Shown piece after piece: positions 12,155-23,152 of a stretch of 64,000 nucleotides of DNA. This stretch comes from Prinia subflava (lineage: Eukaryota; Chordata; Aves; Passeriformes; Cisticolidae). The notes beneath the pieces are model-generated. The model worked only from the letters and a program-made list of their open reading frames with translations. It had not been told where the DNA came from and searched no databases. How positions within the stretch are numbered: the stretch's first letter is position 1; each line of letters opens with the position of its first letter. Location of the stretch: the NCBI RefSeq assembly GCF_021018805.1, contig NC_086247.1:1131501-1195500 (forward strand), written 5' to 3'. The translations under genes were made by a program, and so were the position numbers.

Positions 12155-12228
12155 CGGAATCATGGAATGGTTTGAACTGGAAGAGGTCATCTCATTCCAA
12201 CCCCACCTTCCATAGTCTGAGAACCATT
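12155..12228 (-). mobile_element. short CR1 3' remnant
   Basis: GGAATCATGGAATGGTTTG then GGTCATCTCATTCCAACC; about 70 bp of a type A terminus. Confidence 0.7.
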
Positions 12229-12689
12229 GTGGGGTGTCTGACTTCAGCTCTGTCCTCCTCTGTCTGGGAGGTTTCAAGAGAGGGTTTTTGGTAAGCAAAA
12301 CGAGGTTCTGATTCTTTCTTTCCATGGATGTGATTCTTTTCTGGCTTTTTGGCAAATAGTTCCCTCAGCAAACCTGTGTGCACCTACTCAGTGGTTACAA
12401 TTTGTAGCTGAATCCCTTTGTTTCTCATTGGGATGGATTTTGAGCCTGTCCATCGCCTGCTTTATATCAAAGCTTATAAAAGGAGAATGAAAGGGATCTT
12501 AATGAACCTTCTGCCTCCAAAGTTTTCCTCCCATCTCCCTGAGTTTATCCAAGTTCCTCTGCTGAATGCCAGAGTCAGGTCAGGTTCTTTTTAAGTGGAT
12601 ACTTAGGAAAGCTAAAAGCTGGGTGGCCTTCAGCTGGATAAGTGGCTTTGAGGGTGGGGAATACCTAAGAGATTCAAATTTTTCCTTGT

Positions 12690-12736
12690 TAAATTTAAAT
12701 AAAATAAAAAAAAAAAAGAAAAAAAAGAGAAGTCAA
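12690..12736. repeat. A-rich simple repeat
   Basis: TAAATAAAATA followed by runs of A broken by G; low complexity. Confidence 0.9.
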
Positions 12737-13692
12737 TCCTAAAGCAGGAATGCAAATGGAATTCCAGCCCGCCGAGCGCTCCCGTCGTTTCCCGAGGCAG
12801 AGCCACCTCTCCCCGTGCCACGGCGAGGCGTGAACACGAGATCCCTGAACCCATTTGATTGTAGCCGGGGTTTTTCTGGTGTCTGAAGTGCTGGAAACGA
12901 TCAAGAGCAGGAAAAGTGGAGTGATTTATTAGACTCATAAAAATTCATACTTTGTTATTCCAGTTGTCTTCCATCTGCAGCTTGTTAGAACGAGCACCCC
13001 TGGCAGCTCCCGCCGCGAGGCCGGGGGGAGGAGGGCATTTATCAGCTTTCCTCCTGCCATCGCGCTCTCATTTAGAGGAATGGATCCAGCTCCTGGAAAT
13101 ACATTAATAATCATTCACCAAGGGAAGGGGGGAAGGAAAACCCACCACCCTCTTTTGTTATAATAATAAGGGTTGTGTTTGAACAAGGGCCGATGCTCCA
13201 GAGACCCATTCAGGCTCTTTAACATGGGCTGGAGCTGGGAAAACGGTGTTCAGAGGCTTCAGCGTGACCTCCTCTTGCCAGTCCTGGTGGATAAGGTGGG
13301 GTCTCCTCATCTTTGTACGGCTCTTCTGCTCCTGTGATGTTTGGAAAGGCCATCCTGGGGCTTTTTGGCAGTGGGGATGAGGATGTGACAGAGCTGGTGG
13401 GGTTACTGGGAGGTTGGTGATGTGTCCTGCTGTCCCCACCAAGACCTTGTTGGACCCTTCTGTCTCTGCCTCTCTCCATATTTTGGGATTGGAGGGAATA
13501 AACCAAGACATTTGCTGGTGTTTCTGTTGGAGCTGGAATATTGGGTTTGGAATTGCAGGACTGAGTCAGAGGCATGGTTCTTCCCATTATTTTCCATGGC
13601 TTCCCAAATCACCTGTCTCCAGGGGCTGGTGGGACTGAAGTGACCCAGACCCCTTTGGAAAATTATATGGATTGTTCTTGTGTGGATAAATG

Positions 13693-13815
13693 TAGGATGG
13701 CTTCGGTTGGGAAAGATCTCTGAGATCATCGAGTCCCGACTGTCCTCCAGCACTGCCAAGGCTGCCACTAATCCACGTCCCCAAATGCCACACCCACACA
13801 TCTTGAATGGTATTC
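13693..13815 (-). mobile_element. CR1 3' fragment, type B
   Basis: TTCGGTTGGGAAAGATCTC, ACTGCCAAGGCTGCCACTAA and CCCAAATGCCACACCCACAC. It meets a sense CR1 at about 13820, head to head. Confidence 0.82.
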
Positions 13816-13819
13816 CACA

Positions 13820-14225
13820 AAGGATGGGAAGGGTGTGGAGCATCAGGAGCAGCTGAGGGTGCTGGAAGGGTTCAGCTTGGAGACAGGGAGGCTCAGGGGG
13901 AATCTCGTGGCTCTGCACAACTCCCTGACAGGAGGGTGCAGCCAGATGGGGGTCAAGGGAAAGGACAAGAGGAAATGACCTCAGTTTGTGCCAAGAGAGG
14001 TTTAGATTGGATATTGGAGAAAAGATTTCTTCGTGGAAAGGTGGTCAGGCATGGGAATAGGCTCCCTTGGCAGTGGTGGAATTGCCATCCCTGGAAGGGT
14101 TCAAAAAATGCGTGGGTGTGGCACTTGGGGACGTGGTTTAGCAGTGGCTTTGGCAGTGCTGAGGGAACAGTTAGACTCAATGTTCTTAGTGCCCTTTTCC
14201 AACCTAAACCATTCCATGATTTCCA
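13820..14225 (+). mobile_element. CR1 LINE fragment, type B, 3' complete
   Basis: GGTGTGGAGCATCAGGAGCAG, TCCCTGACAGGAGGGTGCAG, AGGACAAGAGGAAATGACC, GGCACTTGGGGACGTGG, then CCTAAACCATTCCATGATTTC. Confidence 0.9.
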
Positions 14226-14659
14226 TGCTGGATGTTGTGGCATCCTGGGAACACCCAAACCCCAAAGACACCTCATCCTCTGAACCAGATCCACTACAAT
14301 CCGTCCCGTGCAGGATCCCAGCTGTTAATCCTAGAAGTTAGGATTGCACCAGTGGGCTGGAAAGGGAGTACAGGTCCTCAGCCTTTTGGGAAGCTGATCC
14401 TGAGTGTCTTTTGCAGCATTTTTCCAGGGAGTTTCTTGGGGCTCCGTGACTTTCACATCTGCTGCTTTTCTTTCTGCTTCTCTCCTGTCACGCTGGCTGC
14501 CAGTGTTTCCTTGCTGTTGGATTTCTCCTGGCTGTGCCATCCCCAGCTTTTCCAGATGCTCTTCTCCTCGCTCCCCTTCTTTCTTCTCAACAGCTCAGGG
14601 ATCACTTTGTTCCCCCATGACATCTCCACGCATGGTGCGCTTTCCTAAACCTTTGGATT

Positions 14660-14890
14660 TTTGAAAGGCTCTAATAAGGTCTCCCTGGAACCTTCCCTTC
14701 TCCATGCTGGACAGCTCTCCCGGCTGGCTCCAGAGCAGAGGGGCTCCAGCCTTTGGAGCATCTCCATGGCCTCCTCTGGACATGCTCCAGCAGCTCCACA
14801 TCTGTCTGCTGTTGCACCCCAGAGCTGGATGTAGAATTCCAGGTGGGGTCTCCTCTAAGCGGAGCAGAGGTGCAGAAATCCCTCCCTTTC
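14660..14890 (-). mobile_element. CR1 5'-side fragment, type A
   Basis: AAGGTCTCCCTGGAACCTTC, CCAGAGCAGAGGGGCTCCAG and CTGGACATGCTCCAGCAGC. It lacks the usual CR1 3' end, so it was broken after insertion. Confidence 0.85.
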
Positions 14891-15031
14891 CTGCTGCTGG
14901 AATTTTTCTCTTGAAATTGTGTGATTTTTTTCCCCTCTCTTTATTTCCTGGAAACAAAAGTTCTATATTTTACAGCTAAACCCAGGAATTTTGGATGCAG
15001 TCCCATGGAATTTATTTGAGCAGGATATGTG

Positions 15032-15186
15032 GATTTGCCCAGAGATGTTGTGAATCCCCATCCCTGGAAGTGCCCAAGGACAGGGCTTGGAGCAACCAGG
15101 TCTAGTGGAAGGTGTCCCTGCCCAAGGCAAGGATTTTGGAATAAGATGATCTTTAAGGTCCCTTCCAAGCCAAGCAATTCCATGAA
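15032..15186 (+). mobile_element. CR1 3' fragment, type A
   Basis: GCCCAGAGATGTTGTGAATC, GGAGCAACCAGGTCTAGTGG and ATGATCTTTAAGGTCCCTTC, ending ATTCCATGAATTTC. Confidence 0.88.
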
Positions 15187-15519
15187 TTTCATACTTTTCG
15201 TGCTAAAATGGGTGTTTCCTTACGGTTCATCTCCAAGTGCCAGTGCCCAACGCGGCCTCATTTCTGGTGGATTCCCTGAACTTCCTCTTTTCCTGTGGTG
15301 CGATTGACCTAAAGGAATTAGCCAAACAGATTTGATATTAATTTCCCAAATATTCCCAGCTGAAAGCAGCTGACATGCTAAGCAAATTTTCCAACGGGTT
15401 TGGAGCCCTCTAAAATGTTTCAGCTCCAAATCCCGCCCTTCTCCTGTCCTCTCAAAATGTGACAACCGGAGCAGCTGCCGTGCTCCGGGTCCCAGGTAAA
15501 GCACTTTGGATCAATTGGA

Positions 15520-15830
15520 TTTATTTCCTATTAAGCAGCAGTTTGTGATCATAAAGCATCGTTTACACGCTGGCATAAAGAGCCGTTGCTCTTGAAAGAG
15601 CTCGGAACTGAATGAGTGTGAAAATTAAATTCTCCTCTTAAACCCAAGGATGGTCCTTTTGGAAGCTGATTCCAGTCGCAGCATAATTAACCTCTTGCTG
15701 TGCCATTCTGTGGGAACATATTGAACCTGCTCCGGGATAATCATCCCTAATACTGGTGTCTGCTTTCACACTGAATTCCTAACAGCATTACAGTAATCCC
15801 AAAGCTTTTGTTAACTCCAGGGACTTGGCC
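15520..15830. other. unique block, candidate conserved non-coding
   Basis: Non-repetitive, AT-leaning sequence with TTTGTGATCATAAAGC, GCATAATTAACC and ATTACAGTAATCCC. No coding signal. Suggestive texture only. Confidence 0.22.
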
Positions 15831-16000
15831 AAGTTGGCAGCCAGGACAAAAGGTGTTGTAGCTGTTTGGCTCAGGGTTGATGCCATCCAGGTGTGGTGGG
15901 ACAGGAACCACCAGAACCATTTGCTTTTGGGTGGAGGAGCTGTGGTGGAACTTCCTTCAGGTTTCCCATGGATTTATCCCTGTTGAAGGCAATTTCCAAA

Positions 16001-16072
16001 TGCTTGGAGCAACCTGGTCTAGTGGAAGGTGTCCCTGCCCATGGCAGAGGGTTGGAACTCGATGGTGTTAAA
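16001..16072 (+). mobile_element. CR1 3' remnant, type A
   Basis: CTTGGAGCAACCTGGTCTAG through GTCCCTGCCCATGGCAGAGG and GGAACTCGATGG; about 70 bp. Confidence 0.82.
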
Positions 16073-16251
16073 TCCATCCATGATTCTTGTTTGAGCCCAA
16101 CTTCTCTCTGTCTTTCTCAGCTTTTCCCTCCATTGCTCTTCCCTTCCCATCCACAGTTTTTCTCATCCAGGGCAGCAAGTGCTGTTGGTGATAATCCCCA
16201 GAAGGTTTGGGTGTTCTTCCACCTCTTCACCCAATGATGAACTGAAGTCTG

Positions 16252-16548
16252 AGACTAGAGAAGAGAAGGATTCAGGGAGATCTTTGAGCCCTTTCCAGTG
16301 CCTGAAGGGACTCCAGGAGAGCCAGAGAGGGACTTTGGACAAGCGAATGGAGTGACAGGACAAGGGGGAATGGCTTCCCACTGCCAGAGTGCAGGGTTTG
16401 GTTAGATGGAATATTGGAAAGAAATTCTTCCCTGGGAGAGTGGTGAGGCCCTGGAATGGAATTCCCAGAGAAGCTGTGGCTGTCCCTGGATCCCTGGAAG
16501 TGTCCAAGGCCAGGTCGGACAGGGCTTGGAGCAACCTGGCTCTCGGTT
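16252..16548 (+). mobile_element. CR1 fragment, type A, 3' end lost
   Basis: AGAGAAGAAGGATTCAGGG-like start, then GTGCCTGAAGGGACTCCAGG, AATTCTTCCCTGGGAGAGTG and TTGGAGCAACCTGGCTCTC. The last 100 bp is missing. Confidence 0.87.
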
Positions 16549-17860
16549 GATGTGAAGGACAGTTCACACTGGGATTGGATTCCAAATCCCTGTAATCTGT
16601 CACAGCAGGAGTTAGGCTGATCCATCCTGGCCATCACAACTTCCTGTGGTGCTTCTGCTGTCGAGGTTGCTCCTGGCTGCAAACTCCTCTGCTGTCCCCA
16701 AATTTGTCCTTGGACCTTCTTACTAAAATCCCGAAAAGCTCCTCCACCACCTTCCCGTCAAACACGAGGTGGGAGACAGTGCAGAAGGATCAGATCCATT
16801 AGGGAATGGTCTTGCAGGGATGTGGGGACCTCATTCCATGCCTTGACATTGGTGACTGCAAACTCCACATAATGGAAGCCAGCAGCAAAGTGTTTTGAGT
16901 CAGGGATGCCTTTTTCCATGGAAAAGAGGGAGGTTTGATCCCATACCATCCCAGAGCACCACTGGATGTGTGCGGTGGTCCTGCTGCAGCCTGGGATGTC
17001 TTTGGTTATCCCCCTTCCTTCTGGGATTTGAGGATAATGGTGGATTTTGCTGAATCTTCCCTTCCAGACCTGGAGCAATTCCTATGGTGAGGGATTCACC
17101 TTCATGTTGGGAAATATTTACTTCCAGAAAACCCTTCAGCAGAGGTTTTCAGCTCTTTTTGGAGCTGCTTTGGGTTCCAAGTGTGAGTTTTTATCCCATT
17201 TCAGGAGCTGGGACATGCTGGTGTCTCCTTCACACCTGTCCTAGTAGTCCTTAACTCTTTATTTTTTCCTCTCATGCCTGTTTGGAAAGAACAATTTGGT
17301 TTTATCAGAGGTTTTTATCTCTCTTTTGCTTTTTTCATTGGGGTAGTCCTGCTGCATCCTTTTAATCTCTGAGGTTTTCCCTGGTGCTGGGTCAATCCTG
17401 GCAGCCTATCCAAGGTTCAGCTTCTGCTCCCCAGTTTGCGTTTATCCCTGCTCCTGTGTCACTTCCAAGTGCTGGAAGATCAATGTACCTGTCACTCACT
17501 GCTTCCCGTTTTGCCTCCGATCAGGATTAATGGCACAGCCCGGCTCTGAGCCCCGATGGAGACACACAGGAAGGGTTGTGGTGGCCAAGGATTGACAGTG
17601 GGAGACCTTGTGGCACTCAGGTCACAACTAAATTTAGTGTTTTCCCCCATTCCTGTGCCTGTACAGGAAGCTTTTCTACCCCATATCCGTTTCCAAAAGC
17701 AGCAATGATCTCTTGGATTTGGGAATCTGCCCTCTGAAGTTCCCCTTGTTTGTTTAACTTCCTTTTTCCCATCAGTGTCTGAGCAGGATTCACTCCACCG
17801 ATATTGTGGTTTCCCTAATCCATCCAGAGCAACATCATCTCCCTCTTGCCTCATGGATTT

Positions 17861-18150
17861 AGAATCACAGAATGATGGGATAATCATTAAGGTTGGAAAA
17901 GAGCTCGGAGATAATCAAGTCCAAATGTTAACCCATCACTTCCAAGGCCACCACTAAACTCTTGTCCCCAAGTGCCACATGAACGCTGCTTTTAGAGACA
18001 ACTTTCACTAGACCAGGTTGCTCCAGGCTCCATCCAATCCAACCTGTGCCAGGGCCTCCCCACCCTCACAACGAAGAATTCCTTCTCAATATTCCACCTA
18101 ACCCTGCCCTCTGGCAGTGGGAGGCCATTCCCCCTTATCCTGTCACTCTA
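17861..18150 (-). mobile_element. CR1 mosaic, type B tail joined to type A body
   Basis: 17861-17995 is antisense type B (AATCACAGAATGATGGG, CCCCAAGTGCCACATGAAC). From about 18000 it reads as antisense type A in the same orientation (ACTAGACCAGGTTGCTCC, TGCCCTCTGGCAGTGGGAGG). Either two adjacent insertions or a template-switch mosaic. Confidence 0.78.
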
Positions 18151-18432
18151 GGTTGTCCAAAGTAGTTTCCCATCTTTCTTTTAAGCCTTTTTTAAGAGAA
18201 GGTTTCTCCAGACCCTTCTCCAGGTGAAATATTCCAGGAGCCAACTCTTTTTATGCTCTCCCTGCTTCAACAATTCCCAGGGGGCCGATTCCTGGTACTT
18301 CTCCCAGGAAAATAAGAGAAGAAATAAGGACCCTTGCATCCAACCCCTTTCCTAAGGGATGCATGTGCTGGTGGCTCCTGGATCATACCTGCTTGAAGCA
18401 CCCTGGTAAGAGATTTTGGCAACAGATTCTCA

Positions 18433-18665
18433 AGGTCAGCATTGGACAAGAGGAAACAGCCTGAACTTGTACCAGAGGAAGTTTTGTTTGGATATTAGGA
18501 AAGATTTCCTCATGCTTGGGCTGCCCGGGAAGTGGTGGAATTGCCATCCCCTGTGGGATTTAAAAGCCGCGTGGATGTGGCACTTGGGACATGGTTTAGC
18601 GGTGGCCTTGGCAGCACTGGGTTGATGACCTTAGAGGTCTTTTCCAACCTTAACAATTCTACATT
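18433..18665 (+). mobile_element. CR1 3' fragment, type B
   Basis: GACAAGAGGAAACAGCCTG, GGATGTGGCACTTGGGACATG and CTTAGAGGTCTTTTCCAACC, ending AACAATTCTACAT. Confidence 0.88.
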
Positions 18666-18784
18666 TACAGTTTTTACACCGGGATTTTCTTTCTTCCCTG
18701 GGAACGGGAGGCGCGAGCGGTGCCCGCGGGATTCGCGGCTCCGCAGAAAGCCCCGAGCTCAGCAGCGCGCGGCCCTGGCTGATA

Positions 18785-19275
18785 AATGATGCTCATATCC
18801 CATTCGAATATGATGCAAGCAGTTTTTTTGTAGTTTGTCTTCCATGGCGGTAGTAAAGTTTTTAATTAGGAAAGCTAATGAGATCGATTAGTCATTAGAA
18901 GTGACCTCTGGATCGCGGCGAGGAGTGGGGATGTGTGCGCCGGGCTGATAACGGGGGACGCTGGGGTATTGTTTGTAATAAAAGCGTGAAGTGTTTGATT
19001 TGAGTGAAATGTGCCACGGGGAATACATCACGCGGAGAGGAAAAAATTACAACCCTGGGAGCCTGTAATGAAGGGAATTAAACCAACATCCTGTCTAAAT
19101 AACATGATTATCTACACAAAACCCCTCAGCTAGCAAGTAATAATAGAAAACGGAGCTCTTCGTAGAGGCTCTTTGAGGAGGTGGTTAATGCCGGAGTCGC
19201 GCATCAGGCACTTTCCAAGGAGCAGCTTCGGAATGAATACACCATCCAATTACCTCTGGGAATAGAGTTTACCAG
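18785..19275. other. unique block rich in TAAT cores, candidate conserved non-coding
   Basis: Sharp change from the GC-rich 18700-18780 into repeat-free sequence with TTTTTAATTAGGAAAGC, TAATGAGATCGATTAGTC, AACATGATTATCTAC, AAGTAATAATAG and GGTTAATGCC, plus preserved CpGs (GGATCGCGGCGAGG). This mix is typical of developmental enhancers in vertebrate introns. That is an inference without alignment. Confidence 0.3.
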
Positions 19276-19639
19276 GTGCCAGCCTGTTTTGGGGAGGGAG
19301 GAGGAGGAGGGGGGATGCCTGCAATAATTTGGGAGCTCTCTTTCTTGTCAGGCAGGAGTTTGATGCAGTTCTGGGTTGATTGGTGGCAGCTCGAGTTTGA
19401 GCAGGGGGCAGAAAAATGTTAATTGTGTATTCAGCGAATTCCCAGCTTAGTTATTCCGTGAGGTCGGAGTGGAGGAGGGAAAGGGGCAACTTGTGCGGGT
19501 GGTGGCTGGGGAGGATGTGGGATTGTGGCTCTCATCCCTTCCCTGCTGGGATGGAAGTGCTTTGGGTACGTGGTTGGTGCTGTATCCATGAGAGGTTGGG
19601 TGTGTCCACGTGTTCTGGGTGACAAAAGTGACAGAAGGC

Positions 19640-19862
19640 AGATTTAGGTGGGATATTAGGGTGAAATTCTTCCCTACGAGGGTGGTGAGGCCCTGGCAGA
19701 GAAGCTGTGGCTGCCCCCATCCCTGGAAGTGTCCAAGGCCAGGCTGGACAGGGTTTGGAACAACCTGGGATGGTGGAAGGTGTCCCTACCCATGGCAGGG
19801 GGTGGAACTGGGTGGTCTTCAAGGTCCCTTCCAATCCAAACCATTCCATGAGTTCGTGATTT
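19640..19862 (+). mobile_element. CR1 3' fragment, type A
   Basis: GGTGGGATATTAGGGTGAAA, CATCCCTGGAAGTGTCCAAG and GGTCTTCAAGGTCCCTTCC, then AACCATTCCATGAG. Confidence 0.9.
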
Positions 19863-20249
19863 CAGGACAGTCCCACCATCACCATAGCTGGGATTTCATC
19901 GTGTGTGTGGTGTTGGTCCCTGCAGGGGTTGGCTCCTCTGTCCTTTTGTTGTCCCCATTTTCCTGTCCTAAATACAATTCCCTGAAGGAAAAACCTCTTA
20001 AGTTTGCCCGTACTCGGGAGCAATTTTAATTGTAATTAGAGCTTCAGCCTTGCAAGGGCTGTAAAAGCCCACGCAGAGGTTTGGTCACTGCCCTGAAGAA
20101 TTTGATGTGCTACAAAAAAATCCTGGGATGGGGAAAGAGCAACGAAATCCCATTTGCTTTCCACATTCTTTCCTCTCTCCCTTCTTGCCTCACCTCTAAA
20201 GTGACCTCTGAAGTGCCTCACCTCTAAAGTGGCTGCAATTCCTCCATCA

Positions 20250-20312
20250 TTGAATCATCAAATGGTTTCTACTGAAAGAGAACTCAGAAGATCCTTTAGT
20301 TCCAGGATTTAT
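20250..20312 (-). mobile_element. possible short CR1 remnant
   Basis: AATCATCAAATGGTTTCTAC and GATCCTTTAGTTCCAG resemble a decayed CR1 terminus; too short to be certain. Confidence 0.4.
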
Positions 20313-21041
20313 TCCATGGGTTCAGATTGTGGAATGTTGTGAGTGTCACCTTTATCACGAAAAATTCCAGTGATTTTTCCGTCATGGCAGAGCCTGGTTT
20401 TTGCCTTTTCCCATCACCAGGGGTTATAACTTTTTTGCTGAATTTGGGAATGGAAATTTGTGTTGCCTGAGACCCTCCCAAAGCCAGCACAAGTCATCAG
20501 CTTGTTGGGAATGTTCAAGAAGGAAGATATTCCCTGTATGAAACTGTAAAGATGTGGATTGATGTTGCCACTGTTGCAGGGAAATGAGGGAACTGTTCCC
20601 TCCTTTCTAGGGAATGCTGTCAGCTCTAAATATATTTCCCTATTTTTCTTAGTTTATCTGGGAATCCACCTTATTCTCCCTCCTCTCACAGAGACAAACA
20701 TGGGGATGGATCTAACGTTTCCAGTGGAAATAACAATCCCACTTTTCCCCTCCCAACCTCTCCATAATTTTAATGAGAGTATCTCCAAGAAAAACAGCCG
20801 GCCCTTTAAATCAGTTATAAAACCCAGAGACCGAGGCTCAGCATGGAGTGTCAGCTTTAATTATCTGGGCAGTTACAGCTGTATGTTATAAAAGTCGGGC
20901 AATTAGGTGCATTCCTGAAAGCTTGGGGGAAAAAAAAAAACCAGCTCGTGGAGGAAAACCACAGTCAAACATGGAACTGTTAATTGCATGAAACATTCTG
21001 TGGAGTAACCCGGGATGTAGATCATCCTGCAACATAGAGAA

Positions 21042-21172
21042 TCCAGGAATGGATAGGGTTGGAAGGGATCTTCATGCTCATCCGGTTCCCTGTCCATGAA
21101 AGGGACCTTTCATTATCCCAGGTTGCTCCAAGCCCCGTCCAACCTGGATGTCCACACTTCTGGGGATGAAAA
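21042..21172 (-). mobile_element. CR1 3' fragment, type A
   Basis: AGGGTTGGAAGGGATCTTCA, CATTATCCCAGGTTGCTCC and GCCCCGTCCAACCTGGATG. Confidence 0.85.
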
Positions 21173-21384
21173 ATATGATGAAGATGCCAAGGATTAAAGG
21201 CATAAATTTATTTCCAGTGTGGATATTGGGATCAAGGTGTTGTTGTTGAATCCATGATTCCTGTGGTGGAGTTTTGCTGATGGACCAGTTCCAAGCCCAT
21301 CCAGACCTTTCTGTTTCCACCAGTTGTAGTGGTCCCATCCCTGAAACCTCATCCCTTTTTTCAGGTGCTAAAAAGTTGGATGTA

Positions 21385-21464
21385 GGGATTAAGTTGGATG
21401 TGAGACCAATAACTTGATCATCGTCAAGGTCTTTTCCACCCTTAAAAATTCCATGATTCTGTGA
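21385..21464 (+). mobile_element. CR1 tail, type B, next to ZC3H3 exon
   Basis: AACTTGATCATCGTCAAGG, GTCTTTTCCACCC and AAAATTCCATGATTCTGTG. The tail ends about 75 bp before the acceptor at 21538. Confidence 0.82.
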
Positions 21465-21500
21465 GAATGTCGATGACATCCCTCCTGTGCCCATCCACAC

Positions 21501-21539
21501 CTGAATTTCAGGCCCGTTTTTCCATGTTTTTTCTCCTAG
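21501..21539 (+). promoter_or_regulatory. 3' splice site of ZC3H3 exon at 21540
   Basis: A pyrimidine-rich run (TTTTTCCATGTTTTTTCTCC) leads to TAG at 21537-21539. A possible branch sequence CTGAAT lies at 21501-21506, about 35 bp upstream. A CR1 tail ends near 21464, so the whole acceptor fits into about 75 bp between repeat and exon. Confidence 0.8.
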
Positions 21540-21690
21540 GATCCAACTTCCACTTCGTAAGGAGCCCCCCGGCCAACAAGGTGATAAAAACCCGCTACAG
21601 AATCGTGAAGAAGAACGTGGTGTCTCCAGCCTTATCATCCTTCACCAGCCCCATTCCCACCTGGAAGACCAGGCGCCCCGTGACATCCAG
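21540..21690 (+). CDS. ZC3H3: ZC3H3 internal exon (upstream of the two)
   Basis: Internal coding exon of 151 bp. The first two bases (GA) finish a codon begun in the previous exon (phase 1). Forty-nine full codons follow, and the last two bases (AG) start an arginine codon (phase 2). The peptide contains FVRSPPANK, KVIKTRYRIVKKN and PIPTWKTRRPV, a basic Ser/Pro-rich segment that I recognise as the part of ZC3H3 before its CCCH fingers. ZC3H3 is a nuclear RNA-binding protein linked to poly(A) RNA export, to CPSF and Smad partners (SMICL) and to the PAXT RNA-decay connection; this is family knowledge. The exon is bounded by TTTTTTCTCCTAG and GTAATT. Reading into the intron gives a stop at once (AG|G TAA), as expected for a real exon end. 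No zinc finger lies in this exon. Identification is by memory of the family, not a search. Confidence 0.9.
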
Positions 21691-21696
21691 GTAATT
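21691..21696 (+). promoter_or_regulatory. 5' splice site after exon 21540-21690
   Basis: CCAG|GTAATT is a functional-looking GT donor, weaker than consensus at position +5. It gives a phase 2 intron, matching the phase needed at 55374. Confidence 0.82.
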
Positions 21697-23030
21697 CTTC
21701 CATCCCTGGAATGCAGCTGGTTGGGATGTGGGAGCCATGGGAACTCCCACGTTGGCTCCGTGTTTTTCTGTTGCGTCTTCGCTTTTTAATTTCTCTCTTT
21801 GTTTGGTCCGCTGTGAGTTTATTGACTTAAAGTATAAAATCATATTAGGAATTGTGTTATCCCAAGCTGGTGCCAACAGCTTATGCCTTTGGCTTCCTAT
21901 TTATTCCCTCTTGGAATTAATTGTTTCCATGGAGCAGTTAAATAAGCTGAAAAGAGGATGAATAAATGTGTGGATGTTGGTGATGAGGGGGAGCCTGTTG
22001 GATGCTCTGAATTTACACCAGGATGTAGTTGCTGTTCCAGATTCACTTTATTCCCAATTATCTGGACAGGTGGAACATCAGGAAATATTTTTGTCACTGC
22101 CAAGAGAAGGGAGGCACTGAAGCTGCCCTACCCTTGGGTTGGAATATTCCTAAATCCAGAGGTAGAGATGAATCCAGGGAGCATCTCAGAGGCCGAGACC
22201 TGGAGTTTGTGTAGAAGCAGGAAGCTCGTGCAATAACTAATTCTTTAAAACAAAGTGTGATTAGACGTGATGTGTTTGGTGAAAATACAGATTTTGGCTA
22301 TTTTTAGGTCAAGAATAACTTGTCCTGCAACTGAAATGTCAAGAGTCTTGGACAGTATTTTGGGCAAAGAGAGTCTGCTCTGCTCTTCTCTAGGGTTGTT
22401 CTCCCTGCTCCGGGTGGTTTCCTCCAAAAGTCATTCCCCAGCAATGCCCTGGAGATTGGTGGCTTTTATGGTAGAGCTGTGGAAGGGCAAAAATCGTGGT
22501 GATTGTTTTTAAAGCCTGACTTTGCCTGATATTTCCATTTAAAAGTTAATTTTGGAAAGTGAATTTTGGTATTCTTAAATCGGTATCTGAAGGGAGGGTT
22601 GGCTTTGGAAGAGTTCAGGGTGATGACACAAAGTATGGGATAAACAGAGAGGTTGGAAAAAAGGCTGGGTCGATTATTTTGTGTCTTTTCCAAGCTCTTG
22701 GTTGAGAAATTCCTCATCCCCTGTACTCTACTGGTCTCAAAGTGCTTCTCCCAGTATGGAAACTGGGATCCTTTTGGGTTCATGGTCAACCTTACCTGCA
22801 CCACCTCCTCCTTTGTCCTCACATTCTACATTTGTCTGTGATATTTTCCCACCTGGGTGCCATCCCTGAGATCCACAGGTCTCCTTTTCTTCTGGATTTT
22901 CTCCTGCAGTTACTGCTCCACTTGGAGGTGCCACCTCCATTTGCACATCCTTTGGGCCAAATTCCTGCATTTCCCTTTCCAAAAACAAACCACGTCATTT
23001 TTTGCCTGCTCCATCGTGCTGCAATTTCAT

Positions 23031-23152
23031 GGAATCACAGGATGTCTGGGTGGGAAGCGTCTTTTAAGATCCTTGAATTCCAACCCCTGGGTTGGCAGGG
23101 ATAAGGCAGCCCCAGCTTCCCTGGGAAACCTGTGCCAGGACCTCACCACCAT
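23031..23152 (-). mobile_element. CR1 3' fragment, type A, internally deleted
   Basis: CATGGAATCACAGGATGTC to GGTTGGCAGGGATAAGGCAG and CTGGGAAACCTGTGCCAGG. About 60 bp normally between GGCAGGGA and CAGGGATAAGG is missing. Confidence 0.82.

Larger units (their letters stand above)
1..21539 (+). other. ZC3H3: ZC3H3 intron, 3' part (upstream exon outside window)
   Basis: Non-coding. I find no exon here, and in particular no reading frame resembling the N-terminal half of ZC3H3, which other vertebrates encode largely in one big exon. Contents are minisatellites at 1490-1975 and 2880-3480, about 25 CR1 pieces, and unique DNA between them. The stretches 1-1480, 1975-2880, 6175-7420, 9120-9490, 12230-13690 and 16560-17860 show no repeat or gene that I can name. 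Several carry CpG-containing unique sequence, for example 6890-7230 and 12960-13110. Open frames such as 5258-6160 (+) and 1642-2346 (-) are chance or repeat-derived. Confidence 0.8.

Noticed and set aside
16750..17260. Possible processed pseudogene
   Set aside because: No similarity I can recognise in any frame, no poly(A) tail.
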